This document shows, piece by piece, positions 32,706 to 40,835 of a stretch of 43,884 nt of DNA; position 1 is the stretch's first letter, and every line of letters starts with the position of its first letter. The translations under genes were made by a program, and so were the position numbers. Below the pieces are notes generated by a model. That model ran no database searches and was not told where the DNA came from. It was given only the letters and a program-made list of their open reading frames with translations. This stretch comes from an uncultured Phascolarctobacterium sp. (GTDB lineage Bacteria > Bacillota > Negativicutes > Acidaminococcales > Acidaminococcaceae). The stretch covers positions 1 through 43,884 of the forward strand of contig CANQBR010000011.1 in assembly GCA_947589605.1 (NCBI GenBank), given 5' to 3'.

Positions 32706-33139
32706 TCATGAAGCAGACATGAACAAGCCGGATCCCGAATCCTGAATCTTCTTGAGGCCCTCCTCGTCTGTCCTGTAGATGTTCCTAGCGGCCGGATCCG
32801 CCGGCATCCCCCACGTGCAGTCATCAAACTGAATATTCCGGCAGCCCTTCCCCGTGAAAGGGGAGACCCCTCTCCGTTTTACTGTGGGCGACACCCTCAA
32901 AGCCCTACATAAAATCGAGGTGCCATGTGGATCTTCTAAACTCCCCATCCGTGATCACATGAAAGCCGACGGTCTTCTGTTTTGACACCAGATCTATTAT
33001 GGTTTCATCTTCAACAGCTTTCAGCTCTTCCCGGCTGATCGACCCATCTTCATATCGGGCGCGAGCCTCTTTTAGTTTTTCCGGGCGCAAAAAAACTCCC
33101 GACAAAATCATATCGGAATGGTGCATTTCGACTGCTCAT
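32706..33139 (-). pseudogene. broken MetE/YxjG-like methionine synthase family gene
   Basis: From ATG 33139, after AAGGAGG, the frame reads MSSRNAPFRYDFVGSF and then shifts by one extra T in a seven-T run. The next frame continues LRPEKLKEARARYEDGS up to RSTWHLDFM, where a TAG replaces the expected Trp codon; GFEGVAHSKTERG follows. An internal deletion then joins to GCRNIQFDDCTWGMP in another frame, the zinc-site region of the family. At least three lesions make it dead. Intact relatives transfer a methyl group to homocysteine or related thiols. Confidence 0.85.
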
Positions 33140-33172
33140 AAAGCGATCCTCCTTATGTTGAAGCGGTAAATT

Positions 33173-33730
33173 TTATTCAAGATCAACGGTTCGCATTGCG
33201 AGGATCGTCCTCGAAATCAGTTCATCAAGACTCCAACCGAGCATTTCAGCGCCGCGCTCGATAACTTCACGGGAGCAACCGGCAGCAAACTTGGCGTTTT
33301 TGTATTTTTTCTTGACCGATTTCAGTTCCAAATCGGAAACGCTCTTGGACGGTCGCATAATAGCTACCGCACCGATCAGGCCGGTCAACTCATCCACTGC
33401 GTACAGCACCTTTTCCATAGGATGTTCCGGTTCAATATCTACTGTTATTTGATATCCATGACTTGCCGCAGCGCGAATGATACGCTCATCGATCCCATGC
33501 TCACGCATGATCTGCTGCTCCTTAATGCAATGCTCCTGCGGGAATTGCTCAAAATCGAGATCGTGCAGCAGGCCGACGATCCCCCAAAAGTCAATTTCAT
33601 CTTCATAGCCGAGAACAACGGCGAAGTATCGCATAACACCTTCAACCGTAACAGCGTGCTTGATATGAAATGGTTCTTTATTATATTCATTCAGCAGTCG
33701 CCAGGCATCATCTCTTGTAATCACGCTCAT
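33173..33730 (-). CDS. HD-domain hydrolase
   Basis: 185 residues with the HD metal motif GLLHDLDFE (His56-Asp57), an upstream His in the IKHAVTVE segment and a further H in ASHGYQI. HD proteins are usually metal-dependent phosphohydrolases; the substrate is unknown. First gene of the leftward sulfur operon. It starts at ATG 33730, downstream of GGAGGCGG, a consensus promoter and an operator palindrome. Confidence 0.82.
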   Translation of the reverse strand: MSVITRDDAWRLLNEYNKEPFHIKHAVTVEGVMRYFAVVLGYEDEIDFWGIVGLLHDLDFEQFPQEHCIKEQQIMREHGIDERIIRAAASHGYQITVDIEPEHPMEKVLYAVDELTGLIGAVAIMRPSKSVSDLELKSVKKKYKNAKFAAGCSREVIERGAEMLGWSLDELISRTILAMRTVDLE

Positions 33731-33752
33731 AATATATTCCGCCTCCGCATTA

Positions 33753-33771
33753 ACCTATTTAACAGATAGGT
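33753..33771. promoter_or_regulatory. operator 1: ACCTAT-N7-ATAGGT
   Basis: A perfect 6+6 palindrome with a 7-base spacer, 7 bases downstream of the -10 of the leftward HD operon promoter, so it overlaps the transcription start. Identical architecture to 33919-33937 and 36709-36727. The Rrf2 protein encoded at 35180-35617 is the likely binder (inference). Confidence 0.7.
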
Positions 33772-33778
33772 AAAATAA

Positions 33779-33807
33779 ATTATAGTCAAGACATTGGCTT
33801 CTGTCAA
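33779..33807 (-). promoter_or_regulatory. promoter of the HD-mnmA-larE-symporter operon
   Basis: Minus strand: TTGACA (33802-33807), 17 bases, TATAAT (33779-33784), a full consensus. A consensus promoter covered by an operator suggests tight repression. Confidence 0.85.
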
Positions 33808-33887
33808 GGCTCCATGGATTCTTCAGGTATATATAAAACCGATAAATCGCTATAGAATGTTACTATAGGAACATTTATGAGAAGTTA

Positions 33888-33916
33888 TTGACACGTAGGC
33901 ATATCTGTGATATTGT
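33888..33916 (+). promoter_or_regulatory. cysK promoter
   Basis: TTGACA (33888-33893), 17 bases, TATTGT (33911-33916) on the plus strand, divergent from the HD operon promoter. Confidence 0.78.
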
Positions 33917-33918
33917 AC

Positions 33919-33937
33919 ACCTATCAAACAAGTAGGT
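33919..33937. promoter_or_regulatory. operator 2: ACCTAT-N7-GTAGGT
   Basis: Same 19-bp layout as operator 1, beginning two bases after the cysK -10, so it covers the start site. A further half-site ATAGGC follows at 33941. Confidence 0.68.
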
Positions 33938-34073
33938 ATGATAGGCAATAATACCGCAAGCAACGGGAGGAAAAGGATATGGTTTATGGAATACACGAAC
34001 GATGTCGTCGCTGAGTGCTGAGATCACATTGTTAAGATCAAATTTGCTAAACATTATGAAGGAGGCAAAACCC

Positions 34074-35000
34074 ATGAAAATATATGAAATTTCCGAACTG
34101 ATCGGCTCTACGCCGCTCGTACGCCTTAAAAACTATTCATCCAACAGGTCACTTGAGGCCACAGTTCTCGCAAAAGTCGAATTTTTCAATCCGGCAGGAA
34201 GCGTAAAAGACAGAATTGCCAAGGCGATGATCGAGGATGCGGAAAGCAAGGGTCTGCTGAATCCCGACTCGGTGATCATTGAACCGACAAGCGGAAATAC
34301 CGGCATTGGTCTTGCGTCAGTCGCAGCGGCAAGAGGATATAGGATCATCCTCACCATGCCGGAAACCATGAGCGTTGAACGTCGCAACCTGCTGAAAGCG
34401 TATGGCGCGGAGCTTGTACTGACAGACGGTGCAAAAGGCATGAAAGGCGCAATCGCCAAAGCGGAAGAACTGGCTGTCGAAACGCCTAACAGCTTTATCC
34501 CGAGCCAGTTTACCAACCCTGCCAATCCTGCGATCCACAAGGCGACCACCGGACCGGAGATATGGACCGATACCGAAGGCAAGATAGATATCTTTGTTGC
34601 AGGCGTCGGAACAGGCGGTACGATCACAGGCGTCGGGGAATACTTAAAGGCGCAGAATCCGAATGTCAAGGTCGTTGCAGTAGAACCGGCAGGTTCGCCC
34701 GTGCTTTCTAAGGGAACTCCCGGCGCACACAAAATTCAGGGTATAGGCGCAGGCTTTGTGCCGGACACGCTGAACACCGGCATATATGATGAGATCATTA
34801 CAGTCGAGAACGAAGACGCTTTTGCTACCGGAAAAGCCCTTGCCCGGGAGGACGGTGTTCTCGTCGGCATTTCCTCCGGTGCGGCTGTATTCGCCGCAAC
34901 ACAGCTTGCAAAACGTTCAGAAAACAAAGGTAAGATCATTGTTGCCTTACTGCCCGACACCGGCGAGAGATACCTCTCCACACCGATGTTTGCAGAATAA
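34074..35000 (+). CDS. cysK: cysteine synthase (O-acetylserine sulfhydrylase)
   Basis: 308 residues. PLP lysine K45 in GSVKDRIA, the phosphate and substrate loop PTSGNTGIG at 71-79, GTGGTITG and the C-terminal ISSGAA. It makes cysteine from O-acetylserine and sulfide. AAGGAGG lies nine bases before ATG 34074. Preceded by promoter 33888 and operator 2, so likely repressed when cysteine is plentiful. No serine acetyltransferase gene is adjacent. Confidence 0.93.
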   Translation: MKIYEISELIGSTPLVRLKNYSSNRSLEATVLAKVEFFNPAGSVKDRIAKAMIEDAESKGLLNPDSVIIEPTSGNTGIGLASVAAARGYRIILTMPETMSVERRNLLKAYGAELVLTDGAKGMKGAIAKAEELAVETPNSFIPSQFTNPANPAIHKATTGPEIWTDTEGKIDIFVAGVGTGGTITGVGEYLKAQNPNVKVVAVEPAGSPVLSKGTPGAHKIQGIGAGFVPDTLNTGIYDEIITVENEDAFATGKALAREDGVLVGISSGAAVFAATQLAKRSENKGKIIVALLPDTGERYLSTPMFAE

Positions 35001-35022
35001 TTATCATTGTGATCATGAAATG

Positions 35023-35089
35023 AAACTCCGCCTGCGTTCCCATCCCTTTCCTTGTGAAAAGGACTGCGACTGACGTAGGCGGAGTTTTT
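35023..35089 (+). terminator. terminator after cysK
   Basis: A 14-bp stem AAACTCCGCCTGCG / CGTAGGCGGAGTTT (one G-T pair) with an internal loop region, ending in TTTTT. 22 bases after the stop. Confidence 0.82.
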
Positions 35090-35136
35090 GCGCTTTTTCA
35101 GAAACAGAAACATCGGATCGTAAAGTATTTGCCAAC

Positions 35137-35161
35137 TGAAAAATCGGCAGCCGATTTTTCA
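35137..35161. terminator. palindromic terminator between cysK and rrf2-type gene
   Basis: Perfect 12-bp arms TGAAAAATCGGC / GCCGATTTTTCA around one base. A-rich and T-rich flanks make it usable from both sides; it lies 19 bases after the end of the Rrf2 gene. Confidence 0.65.
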
Positions 35162-35179
35162 CGATCGACTGCCGTGTGT

Positions 35180-35617
35180 TCAAATCATATAATTGTCAAT
35201 ACTTCGCGCATTTTGCTGGTCGATAATATCCTGCAAGGTTATTCCGTCAAGATATTCGGTAATCACTTTGTAAAGCCCCTGCCAAACCGGTAGCGTCGGG
35301 CATTCGGCACTGCGGACGCATTCTTCGGGATTCTTTCCCACACACGCCACCGGAGCAAAATTACCCTCGGTCAATCTTAAGATCTCCCCAACGGTATACC
35401 CGGCAGGCGGTTTCGCGAGCATATATCCGCCTTGATTCCCTCTGTTTGTGCGCAATAAATCGGATCGACTCAAAACCGGAACTATCTGTTCAAGATATTT
35501 TTTTGAAATGTCCTGCCTTTTGGCAATATCCTTTAATGCAATATATCCTTCTTCTCGGTGTTCGGCGAGATCGATGAGCATTCGCAAAGCGTAGCGGCCT
35601 TTGGTCGAGATTTTCAT
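35180..35617 (-). CDS. Rrf2-family transcription regulator
   Basis: 145 residues. The start MKISTKGRYALRMLIDLA and the helix-turn-helix around IALKDIAKRQDISKKYLEQI are typical of the Rrf2/IscR/CymR family, and GGYMLAKPP is the wing. Three cysteines lie in the C-terminal half (C-x7-C-x5-C in ACVGKNPEECVRSAECP). IscR and NsrR hold Fe-S clusters with such a triad, so this protein may also bind one. Position between cysK and metY and the shared palindromes suggest it is the local sulfur regulator. Start ATG 35617 has GAGGAG nine bases upstream. Confidence 0.88.
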   Translation of the reverse strand: MKISTKGRYALRMLIDLAEHREEGYIALKDIAKRQDISKKYLEQIVPVLSRSDLLRTNRGNQGGYMLAKPPAGYTVGEILRLTEGNFAPVACVGKNPEECVRSAECPTLPVWQGLYKVITEYLDGITLQDIIDQQNARSIDNYMI

Positions 35618-35713
35618 ATAGAATGTCTCCTCGTTTTCATTTGCCCTATAATAACATATATTTAGTAGGTCATCAAGAGTCACTGTTACAAATCCTAAGT
35701 CTATCCGTCTATA

Positions 35714-35742
35714 TTGACTTTGCAGATCCCGTGCGCTATAAT
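35714..35742 (+). promoter_or_regulatory. promoter of the LysR gene at 35786
   Basis: TTGACT (35714-35719), 17 bases, TATAAT (35737-35742). Downstream, CATAT-N7-ATATG at 35746-35762 has the same spacing as the operators but different half-sites. Confidence 0.78.
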
Positions 35743-35785
35743 ATCCATATAATGCCTATATGAATAATCGGAAAAGGAACCTGTC

Positions 35786-36709
35786 ATGACACTGCAACAG
35801 TTATACTATGCCATTACGATCGCCGAGAGTGGTTCTCTAAACAAAGCCGCACAAATTTTATATATTGCCCAACCTTCCCTGACAAGCTCCATGCAAGAGC
35901 TTGAAAAGGAACTCGGTATTTCTATATTTAACAGGAGCGGACGCGGTGTGACGCCCACAGCCGACGGCGTAGAATTTTTGCAACACGCAAAGCAACTATA
36001 CAGCCAGTATGAAATGATCGCCGAGAAATACGGCAATCCCGGAAATATAAAAAAGAAATTCGGCGTATCGACGCAGCACTATTCGTTTGCGGTAAAAGCG
36101 TTTGTGGAGCTGGTAAAATCTTTTGACACCGCGCATTATGAATTTGCCATTCGGGAAACACGGACCAAGGATGTGATCAACGACGTTGCATCACTTAAAA
36201 GCGAGATCGGTATTTTGTATCTCAGCGATTTTAATCGTGCGGCGATCAGCAAACTGTTGCGTACAGCAGGACTGGAATTTCATCATTTAATTCAATGCAA
36301 AGCCTATGTTTATCTGTGGAAAGGACATCCGCTGGCAAAGCGGAGATCTATTCGATTCGAAGAACTTACCGCTTATCCATGCCTTTCCTTCGAGCAGGGC
36401 GATACCAGCTCGTTTTACTTTGCGGAAGAAATCTTAAGCACAGCCGAATACATACGCACCATCAAGGCAAATGACCGTGCGACCGTGCTGAATTTGATGA
36501 TCGGATTGAATGGGTACACCCTTTGTTCCGGTATCATCTGTGAAGAATTAAACGGCGACGATTATCTTGCTGTTCCCTTTGAAGCGGATTCCGTTGGGGA
36601 AAACAGCACAATGGAGATCGGCTATATTATAAGGCAAAACAACATCCTCAGCGATATCGGAGAAAAGTATATTGAGGAGATCGGCAAGTATCTGCAAGCC
36701 GAAGCATAG
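35786..36709 (+). CDS. LysR-family regulator, metY neighbour
   Basis: 307 residues. Helix-turn-helix at about 15-55 (SLNKAAQILYIAQPSLTSSM) with ELGISIFNRSGRGVTPT, then an effector domain. Placed between cysK/rrf2 and metY in the same orientation as metY, so a regulator of sulfur assimilation is likely, in the manner of CysL or CysB; the effector is unknown. The gene's stop TAG overlaps the first base of operator 3. Confidence 0.88.
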   Translation: MTLQQLYYAITIAESGSLNKAAQILYIAQPSLTSSMQELEKELGISIFNRSGRGVTPTADGVEFLQHAKQLYSQYEMIAEKYGNPGNIKKKFGVSTQHYSFAVKAFVELVKSFDTAHYEFAIRETRTKDVINDVASLKSEIGILYLSDFNRAAISKLLRTAGLEFHHLIQCKAYVYLWKGHPLAKRRSIRFEELTAYPCLSFEQGDTSSFYFAEEILSTAEYIRTIKANDRATVLNLMIGLNGYTLCSGIICEELNGDDYLAVPFEADSVGENSTMEIGYIIRQNNILSDIGEKYIEEIGKYLQAEA

Positions 36710-36727
36710 CCTATCATTCTTATAGGA
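36709..36727. promoter_or_regulatory. operator 3: GCCTAT-N7-ATAGGA
   Basis: Same 5+5 core palindrome and 7-base spacer as operators 1 and 2, upstream of metY. I could not find a clear promoter next to it. Confidence 0.6.
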
Positions 36728-36733
36728 TTAGTC

Positions 36734-36786
36734 TATAACCCGGCATTGGTTTCCCGTATTAGACAGGGGATCTGTGCCGGGTTATA
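36734..36786 (+). promoter_or_regulatory. stem-loop in the metY leader region
   Basis: Perfect 12-bp arms TATAACCCGGCA / TGCCGGGTTATA around a 29-base loop that itself can pair CCC with GGG. It has no T tract afterwards. Although AACCCGGCA also occurs in SAM-I riboswitches, the other SAM-I parts are absent. It may end the LysR transcript or regulate metY. Confidence 0.55.
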
Positions 36787-36818
36787 ATAATGCCACAAAG
36801 AGACAGGAGGTGAGAGCG

Positions 36819-36968
36819 GTGAGAAAAGGATCCTATATCGAGAATACTTCCTGCTCTTCGTTTTCAGTGTTGCTGAGCCTGAACCGAATGTGCCGTTTAA
36901 ATATCTCGCATTCATTACAAAACCGAATATTAAAAATAAATAGAAGCGGCATAATCGAAGGAGGATAA
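36819..36968 (+). CDS. small ORF (49 aa) in front of metY, possible leader peptide
   Basis: GTG 36819 has a perfect AGGAGG eight bases upstream. The frame of 49 codons ends in TAA four bases before the metY ATG, and its last codons contain the metY ribosome site (GAAGGAGG). The product (RKGSYIENTSCSSFSVLLSL..., two Cys) matches nothing I know. The layout would couple metY translation to that of the small ORF. It could also be chance or a gene remnant. Confidence 0.45.
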   Translation: MRKGSYIENTSCSSFSVLLSLNRMCRLNISHSLQNRILKINRSGIIEGG

Positions 36969-36972
36969 TACA

Positions 36973-38277
36973 ATGGCTGACATTCACGATTCTAAAAACT
37001 GGAGCTTTGAAACCAGACAGTTACATATCGGTCAGGAGCAGGCTGATTCTGCCACCGATGCAAGAGCAGTACCTATTTATGCGACCACATCGTATGTATT
37101 TCACAATTCGCAGCACGCGGCAGATCGGTTCGGTTTGAGGGATGCCGGCAACATCTATGGGAGACTGACCAATCCGACACAGGATATCTTTGAGCAACGC
37201 ATCGCATCGCTGGAAGGCGGCGTTGCAGCCTTGGCGACCGCTTCCGGCGCTGCGGCAATCAATTATACCATCAGCGCTCTTGCAAGAAGCGGCGAACATA
37301 TCGTTGCATCCAAGACGATTTACGGCGGCACCTACAATCTTCTTGCGCATACGCTTCCGCTTTCCAGCGGCATTACCGCAAGCTTTGTTGACCCCGACGT
37401 GGAAGGCTCTTTTGAAAGTGCGATCCGGGAGAACACGAAAGCGATTTTCATTGAAACGCTCGGCAACCCCAACTCGAACATCATTGATATTGAAGCGGTT
37501 GCCGCAGTGGCGCACAAACACGGCATTCCCCTTGTTATCGACTCGACCTTTGCAACCCCATATATCATTCGCCCGATCGAATATGGCGCAGATATCGTTG
37601 TCCACTCCGCGACCAAGTTTATCGGCGGTCACGGTACTGCAATAGGGGGCGTGATCATTGACAGCGGCAAGTTTGACTGGAAGGCCTCGGGAAAATATCC
37701 GTGGATCTCCGAAGCAAACCCCAGCTATCATGGGATCTCCTTTGCCGACGCGGTCGGTCCTGCTGCCTTTGCTACCTATATCCGTGCAATTTTGCTTCGT
37801 GATACCGGATCAACGCTTTCGCCATTCCATGCTTTTCTATTCCTGCAAGGCTTGGAGACCCTCTCGCTTCGTGTAGAGCGACATGTGGAAAACGCACTTA
37901 AGATCGTCGAGTATCTGAACGATCATCCGCAGGTAGAAGCGGTACACCATCCGTCACTCGAAAGCGAACCCAGTCATAAGCTGTACCGGAAATACTTCCC
38001 GAACGGGGCAGGATCGATCTTTACTTTTGAAATCAAGGGCGATGCCGGAACAGCGCAAAGATTTATCGACAATCTTGCAATTTTCTCTCTGCTGGCCAAT
38101 GTTGCGGACGTGAAATCCCTGGTCATCCATCCCGCAAGCACGACGCATTCGCAGCTTACCGAGGAAGAACTGCTGGATCAGGGCATTAAGCCCAATACCA
38201 TACGCCTTTCCGTCGGAATTGAAGCGGCGAGCGATCTGATAGGCGCACTGGACGCAGCGTTTGAAGCAGTAAAGTAA
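36973..38277 (+). CDS. metY: O-acetylhomoserine sulfhydrylase
   Basis: 434 residues of the Cys/Met metabolism PLP family. PLP lysine K215 in VHSATKFIGGHG, YGRLTNPT at 62-69 and the long C-terminal form (over 420 residues) typical of MetY rather than MetB/MetC. It makes homocysteine from O-acetylhomoserine and sulfide, complementing CysK. GAAGGAGG precedes ATG 36973. Homoserine supply is linked to the hom gene at 21-22 kb. Confidence 0.93.
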   Translation: MADIHDSKNWSFETRQLHIGQEQADSATDARAVPIYATTSYVFHNSQHAADRFGLRDAGNIYGRLTNPTQDIFEQRIASLEGGVAALATASGAAAINYTISALARSGEHIVASKTIYGGTYNLLAHTLPLSSGITASFVDPDVEGSFESAIRENTKAIFIETLGNPNSNIIDIEAVAAVAHKHGIPLVIDSTFATPYIIRPIEYGADIVVHSATKFIGGHGTAIGGVIIDSGKFDWKASGKYPWISEANPSYHGISFADAVGPAAFATYIRAILLRDTGSTLSPFHAFLFLQGLETLSLRVERHVENALKIVEYLNDHPQVEAVHHPSLESEPSHKLYRKYFPNGAGSIFTFEIKGDAGTAQRFIDNLAIFSLLANVADVKSLVIHPASTTHSQLTEEELLDQGIKPNTIRLSVGIEAASDLIGALDAAFEAVK

Positions 38278-38294
38278 TCGGAGTTTAGTTTTAG

Positions 38295-38333
38295 CACGAA
38301 TGCCGGGATCACGCTGATCCCGGCATATTCGTG
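38295..38333 (+). terminator. hairpin after metY
   Basis: Stem CACGAATGCCGGGATC / GATCCCGGCATATTCGTG with a small loop and one bulge. The T run after it is short, so efficiency is uncertain. Confidence 0.65.
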
Positions 38334-38562
38334 TTGGCACTGTTGAAAGATATCGGTCAAAATACATGATATGGAAAGGTTCATCCGTCTTTGGCGCATC
38401 ACATAACTTACTATACATATACGATAAAGGGTCGTTCGGAACTTCTCTGTATGAAGTTGCCGAAAGAATAACGGAATTGCTATCATGAACCGGACAGATC
38501 CCATGAATGATCCTCACCGAAAGAACACTTTTTGCAGGAAACCCCCTTGACAAATCACGTCT

Positions 38563-38784
38563 CAGCCGCATATCTTCACGTATCTCGGCCCACAGTCGGC
38601 ATCGCCGTCCAAAAGTCGGAAGAAGAACCGGGCGTTCAGCTTTTGGAGAGAGATAATAAAAATATCGCTCTTACGGCCCCGGGCCGTATCTTCCTCCAAG
38701 AGGCCGCAAGAGGGCTGCCGCTCTTTTCGCGGCAGTTTTTTTCTGCCGAAACTGCTCTCGGCAAGCTCTCTTCATAGCTTTTCT
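38563..38784 (+). pseudogene. deleted copy of the LysR gene and its terminator
   Basis: Bases 38563-38706 match 27755-27898 (LysR codons about 21-68) with about 11 differences in 144. At a GCCG shared by both sides the match jumps to 28612-28693, the LysR terminator and 3' flank. The piece is therefore a copy with about 715 bases deleted at a 4-base microhomology. It lacks the start and the effector domain. It marks the right border of the sulfur island and is in direct orientation to the intact gene. Confidence 0.88.
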
Positions 38785-38808
38785 TTATCGCACTATAAAT
38801 AATGAGAA

Positions 38809-38838
38809 TTGTACAAACGGGCAAGGGGCCGTTATACT
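38809..38838 (+). promoter_or_regulatory. promoter of the lyase gene
   Basis: TTGTAC (38809-38814), 18 bases, TATACT (38833-38838), just after the LysR remnant. Also present in the ancestral arrangement if the island is removed. Confidence 0.55.
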
Positions 38839-38916
38839 TAAGTCAAGAAGTTCGATCGGCAAGAGCGAGCTGTCGCTAAGAAAGATCAACAGGTAAAATA
38901 TGAGGAGGTCTTCACA

Positions 38917-40272
38917 ATGGCATCATTCGTCATCGATTCGGAATTGTTCAGAGATCAGTACGGCACCCCGGAAATGAGAGCGGTCTTCTCCGATGAACAG
39001 TTGGTGCAGAACTGGCTGGATGCGTGGGCCGCTTTGGCCGAGGCCGAGAAAGAACTGGGGATAGTTCCCGAGGAAGCCGCCGCCCATATCAAAGAGATGG
39101 CAAAATGGCAGAACATGGATATGACTGCTATCCGCGAGGGCTTTCTGCGCACTTCCCACCCGTTGATGCCCCAGATCCGCGAGTTCGAGCGTGTTTGCGG
39201 CAAAAAAGCCGGCGGCTTCATCCATTGGGGAGCTACCACTCAGGATATCATGGATACCGCTGTCGTCCTGCAGATCAAGGCGGCCCATGGGCTCCTCACG
39301 AAGGAAGTCAAGGAATTGCTCCGGCTTTGCCTGGAAAGAGCGAAAGAAAACAGAGACCTTGTGATGGCCGGGCGCACCCACGGGCAGCACGCCGTGCCCA
39401 TCACCCTGGGCGCCAAGATAGCCGTCTGGGCCGCCGAATTCGCCCGTCATCTGGAGAGACTGGAAGAAGGCCGGCATCGCTATCTCGTCGGCGAACTGGG
39501 CGGGGCGGCCGGCAGCATCGCTTCTCTCGGAGAGCAGGGCCTGACTGTTCAGGAAAGATATTGCAAAAAACTGGGCCTCGGGCAGCCCCTGACCACTTGG
39601 CACGTGTCCAGAGACGGTTTCTGCGAATTTGCCTCTTCCGTGTCGATGATAGCAGGCACCGTAGGCAAGATCGCCAACGAATTCATCAATTTGGAGAGGA
39701 CGGAGATCTGCGAATTGGAAGAAAGCTTTGCCATGGGCAAGGTAGGGTCCAGCACCATGCCCCACAAGCGGAACCCCATGGTGTGCGAGAACATCCTGGC
39801 CACGGTCCGCGTCGTGCAGGCCAATGCCGCTCTCTCCTTCGGCGCCATGATCCAAGAACACGAGCGCGATATGAGCTTCTGGCAAACAGAATGGAGCTAT
39901 ATCCCGCAGATCTGCATCATGACGGACGGAGCGATCGCCATGCTGAAGACCATCTTAAAGAACATGATCGTGCATAAGGACCGGATCGAGAAAAATCTCT
40001 ACATGACCAAAGGCTTGATCGTCTCCGAGCGGGCCATGCTCGAACTGGGCCATTATTTGGGAAGACAAAACGCCCACGATGTGATCTACGATGCTTCTAT
40101 GAAAGCCTTCGAAGAGGACCGCATGCTGCTGGAGGTGCTTTTAAAAGACAAGAGAGTGACCGACAGATTGAGCGAGGAAACGCTGCGGGAGCTGCTGAAG
40201 CCCGAAAACTACAGCGGCAGCTGCGGGAAACTGGTGGACCGTGTAGCGGAAAAATGCGCAGGCCTCATCTGA
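38917..40272 (+). CDS. fumarase/aspartase-superfamily lyase (adenylosuccinate lyase or PcaB-like)
   Basis: 451 residues. The superfamily signature GSSTMPHKRNP is at 277-287, HWGATTQD at 103-110 and GRTHGQHA at 152-159. The N-terminus and overall length fit the group containing adenylosuccinate lyase and 3-carboxymuconate cycloisomerase. Its isolated position beside a LysR regulator rather than pur genes makes a catabolic or accessory lyase more likely than housekeeping PurB, but the substrate cannot be settled here. AGGAGG precedes ATG 38917. Confidence 0.85.
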   Translation: MASFVIDSELFRDQYGTPEMRAVFSDEQLVQNWLDAWAALAEAEKELGIVPEEAAAHIKEMAKWQNMDMTAIREGFLRTSHPLMPQIREFERVCGKKAGGFIHWGATTQDIMDTAVVLQIKAAHGLLTKEVKELLRLCLERAKENRDLVMAGRTHGQHAVPITLGAKIAVWAAEFARHLERLEEGRHRYLVGELGGAAGSIASLGEQGLTVQERYCKKLGLGQPLTTWHVSRDGFCEFASSVSMIAGTVGKIANEFINLERTEICELEESFAMGKVGSSTMPHKRNPMVCENILATVRVVQANAALSFGAMIQEHERDMSFWQTEWSYIPQICIMTDGAIAMLKTILKNMIVHKDRIEKNLYMTKGLIVSERAMLELGHYLGRQNAHDVIYDASMKAFEEDRMLLEVLLKDKRVTDRLSEETLRELLKPENYSGSCGKLVDRVAEKCAGLI

Positions 40273-40357
40273 AAGGCTTCGCCTTTTTTCCCTGCTCTTT
40301 GACCGTTTGAGCGACCTAGCGGCGCCCGGAGCAGAAAAATATTTCCTTTTAACTAAA

Positions 40358-40390
40358 AGCAGAGGCGCGGATCCCTCTGCTTTTTCTTTT
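40358..40390 (+). terminator. terminator after the lyase gene
   Basis: 8-bp stem AGCAGAGG / CCTCTGCT with an 8-base loop, followed by TTTTCTTTTT. Confidence 0.82.
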
Positions 40391-40640
40391 TGAGCAAACC
40401 CCGCGGCTTTTTGCTTAATCCTTTTCGAACATAAGACGTTGAGCTTTCCCTTTTTTCTTTTTGAGCAAGGGATATTTGGGTCTTACCTTTTTCTTTTGGA
40501 GCTCAGAATGATGAGCTTTACTTTTTCTTTTCAGAGCATGGCTCGCAGACTTTTAGCTTTTGCTTTTTCCTGTGAGGCACACACTTTTTACTTTTTCCCC
40601 AAAGCTTTGCTCTTTACGACTGTCATCGGCGCAAAAAAAG
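40391..40640. repeat. T-rich intergenic array
   Basis: Repeated CTTTTTC / CTTTTTGAGC units with varied connectors (TGAGC, GGAGCTC, GAGCATGGC). No ribosome site and a biased composition, so I do not treat the open frame across it as a gene. Related in style to 120-300 and 27410-27570. Confidence 0.5.
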
Positions 40641-40835
40641 AAGAACGCCTACTATGCACAGTAAGCGCTCTTTGCGGAGGAAAAACGGTCTTCAATCCCG
40701 GCTCGACCGCGGCCTTTTTTTCGGCCTTGCATTTTTCCTTGTCCCCTGCTATCATTATAGCACCGGCTGTTCATACTTAAAAATACTTTTGACGACAGTC
40801 TCGATACTCTGTGCATATGATGAAAGAGGTGGAAC

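Noticed and set aside
36734-36786. SAM-I riboswitch before metY
   Set aside because: Only an ACCCGGCA-like piece is present; the kink-turn, the other helices and a terminator are missing.
40439-40780. Plus-strand open frame of 113 codons in the T-rich array
   Set aside because: Phe/Leu-rich product of a T-tract repeat, no ribosome site, no family resemblance.
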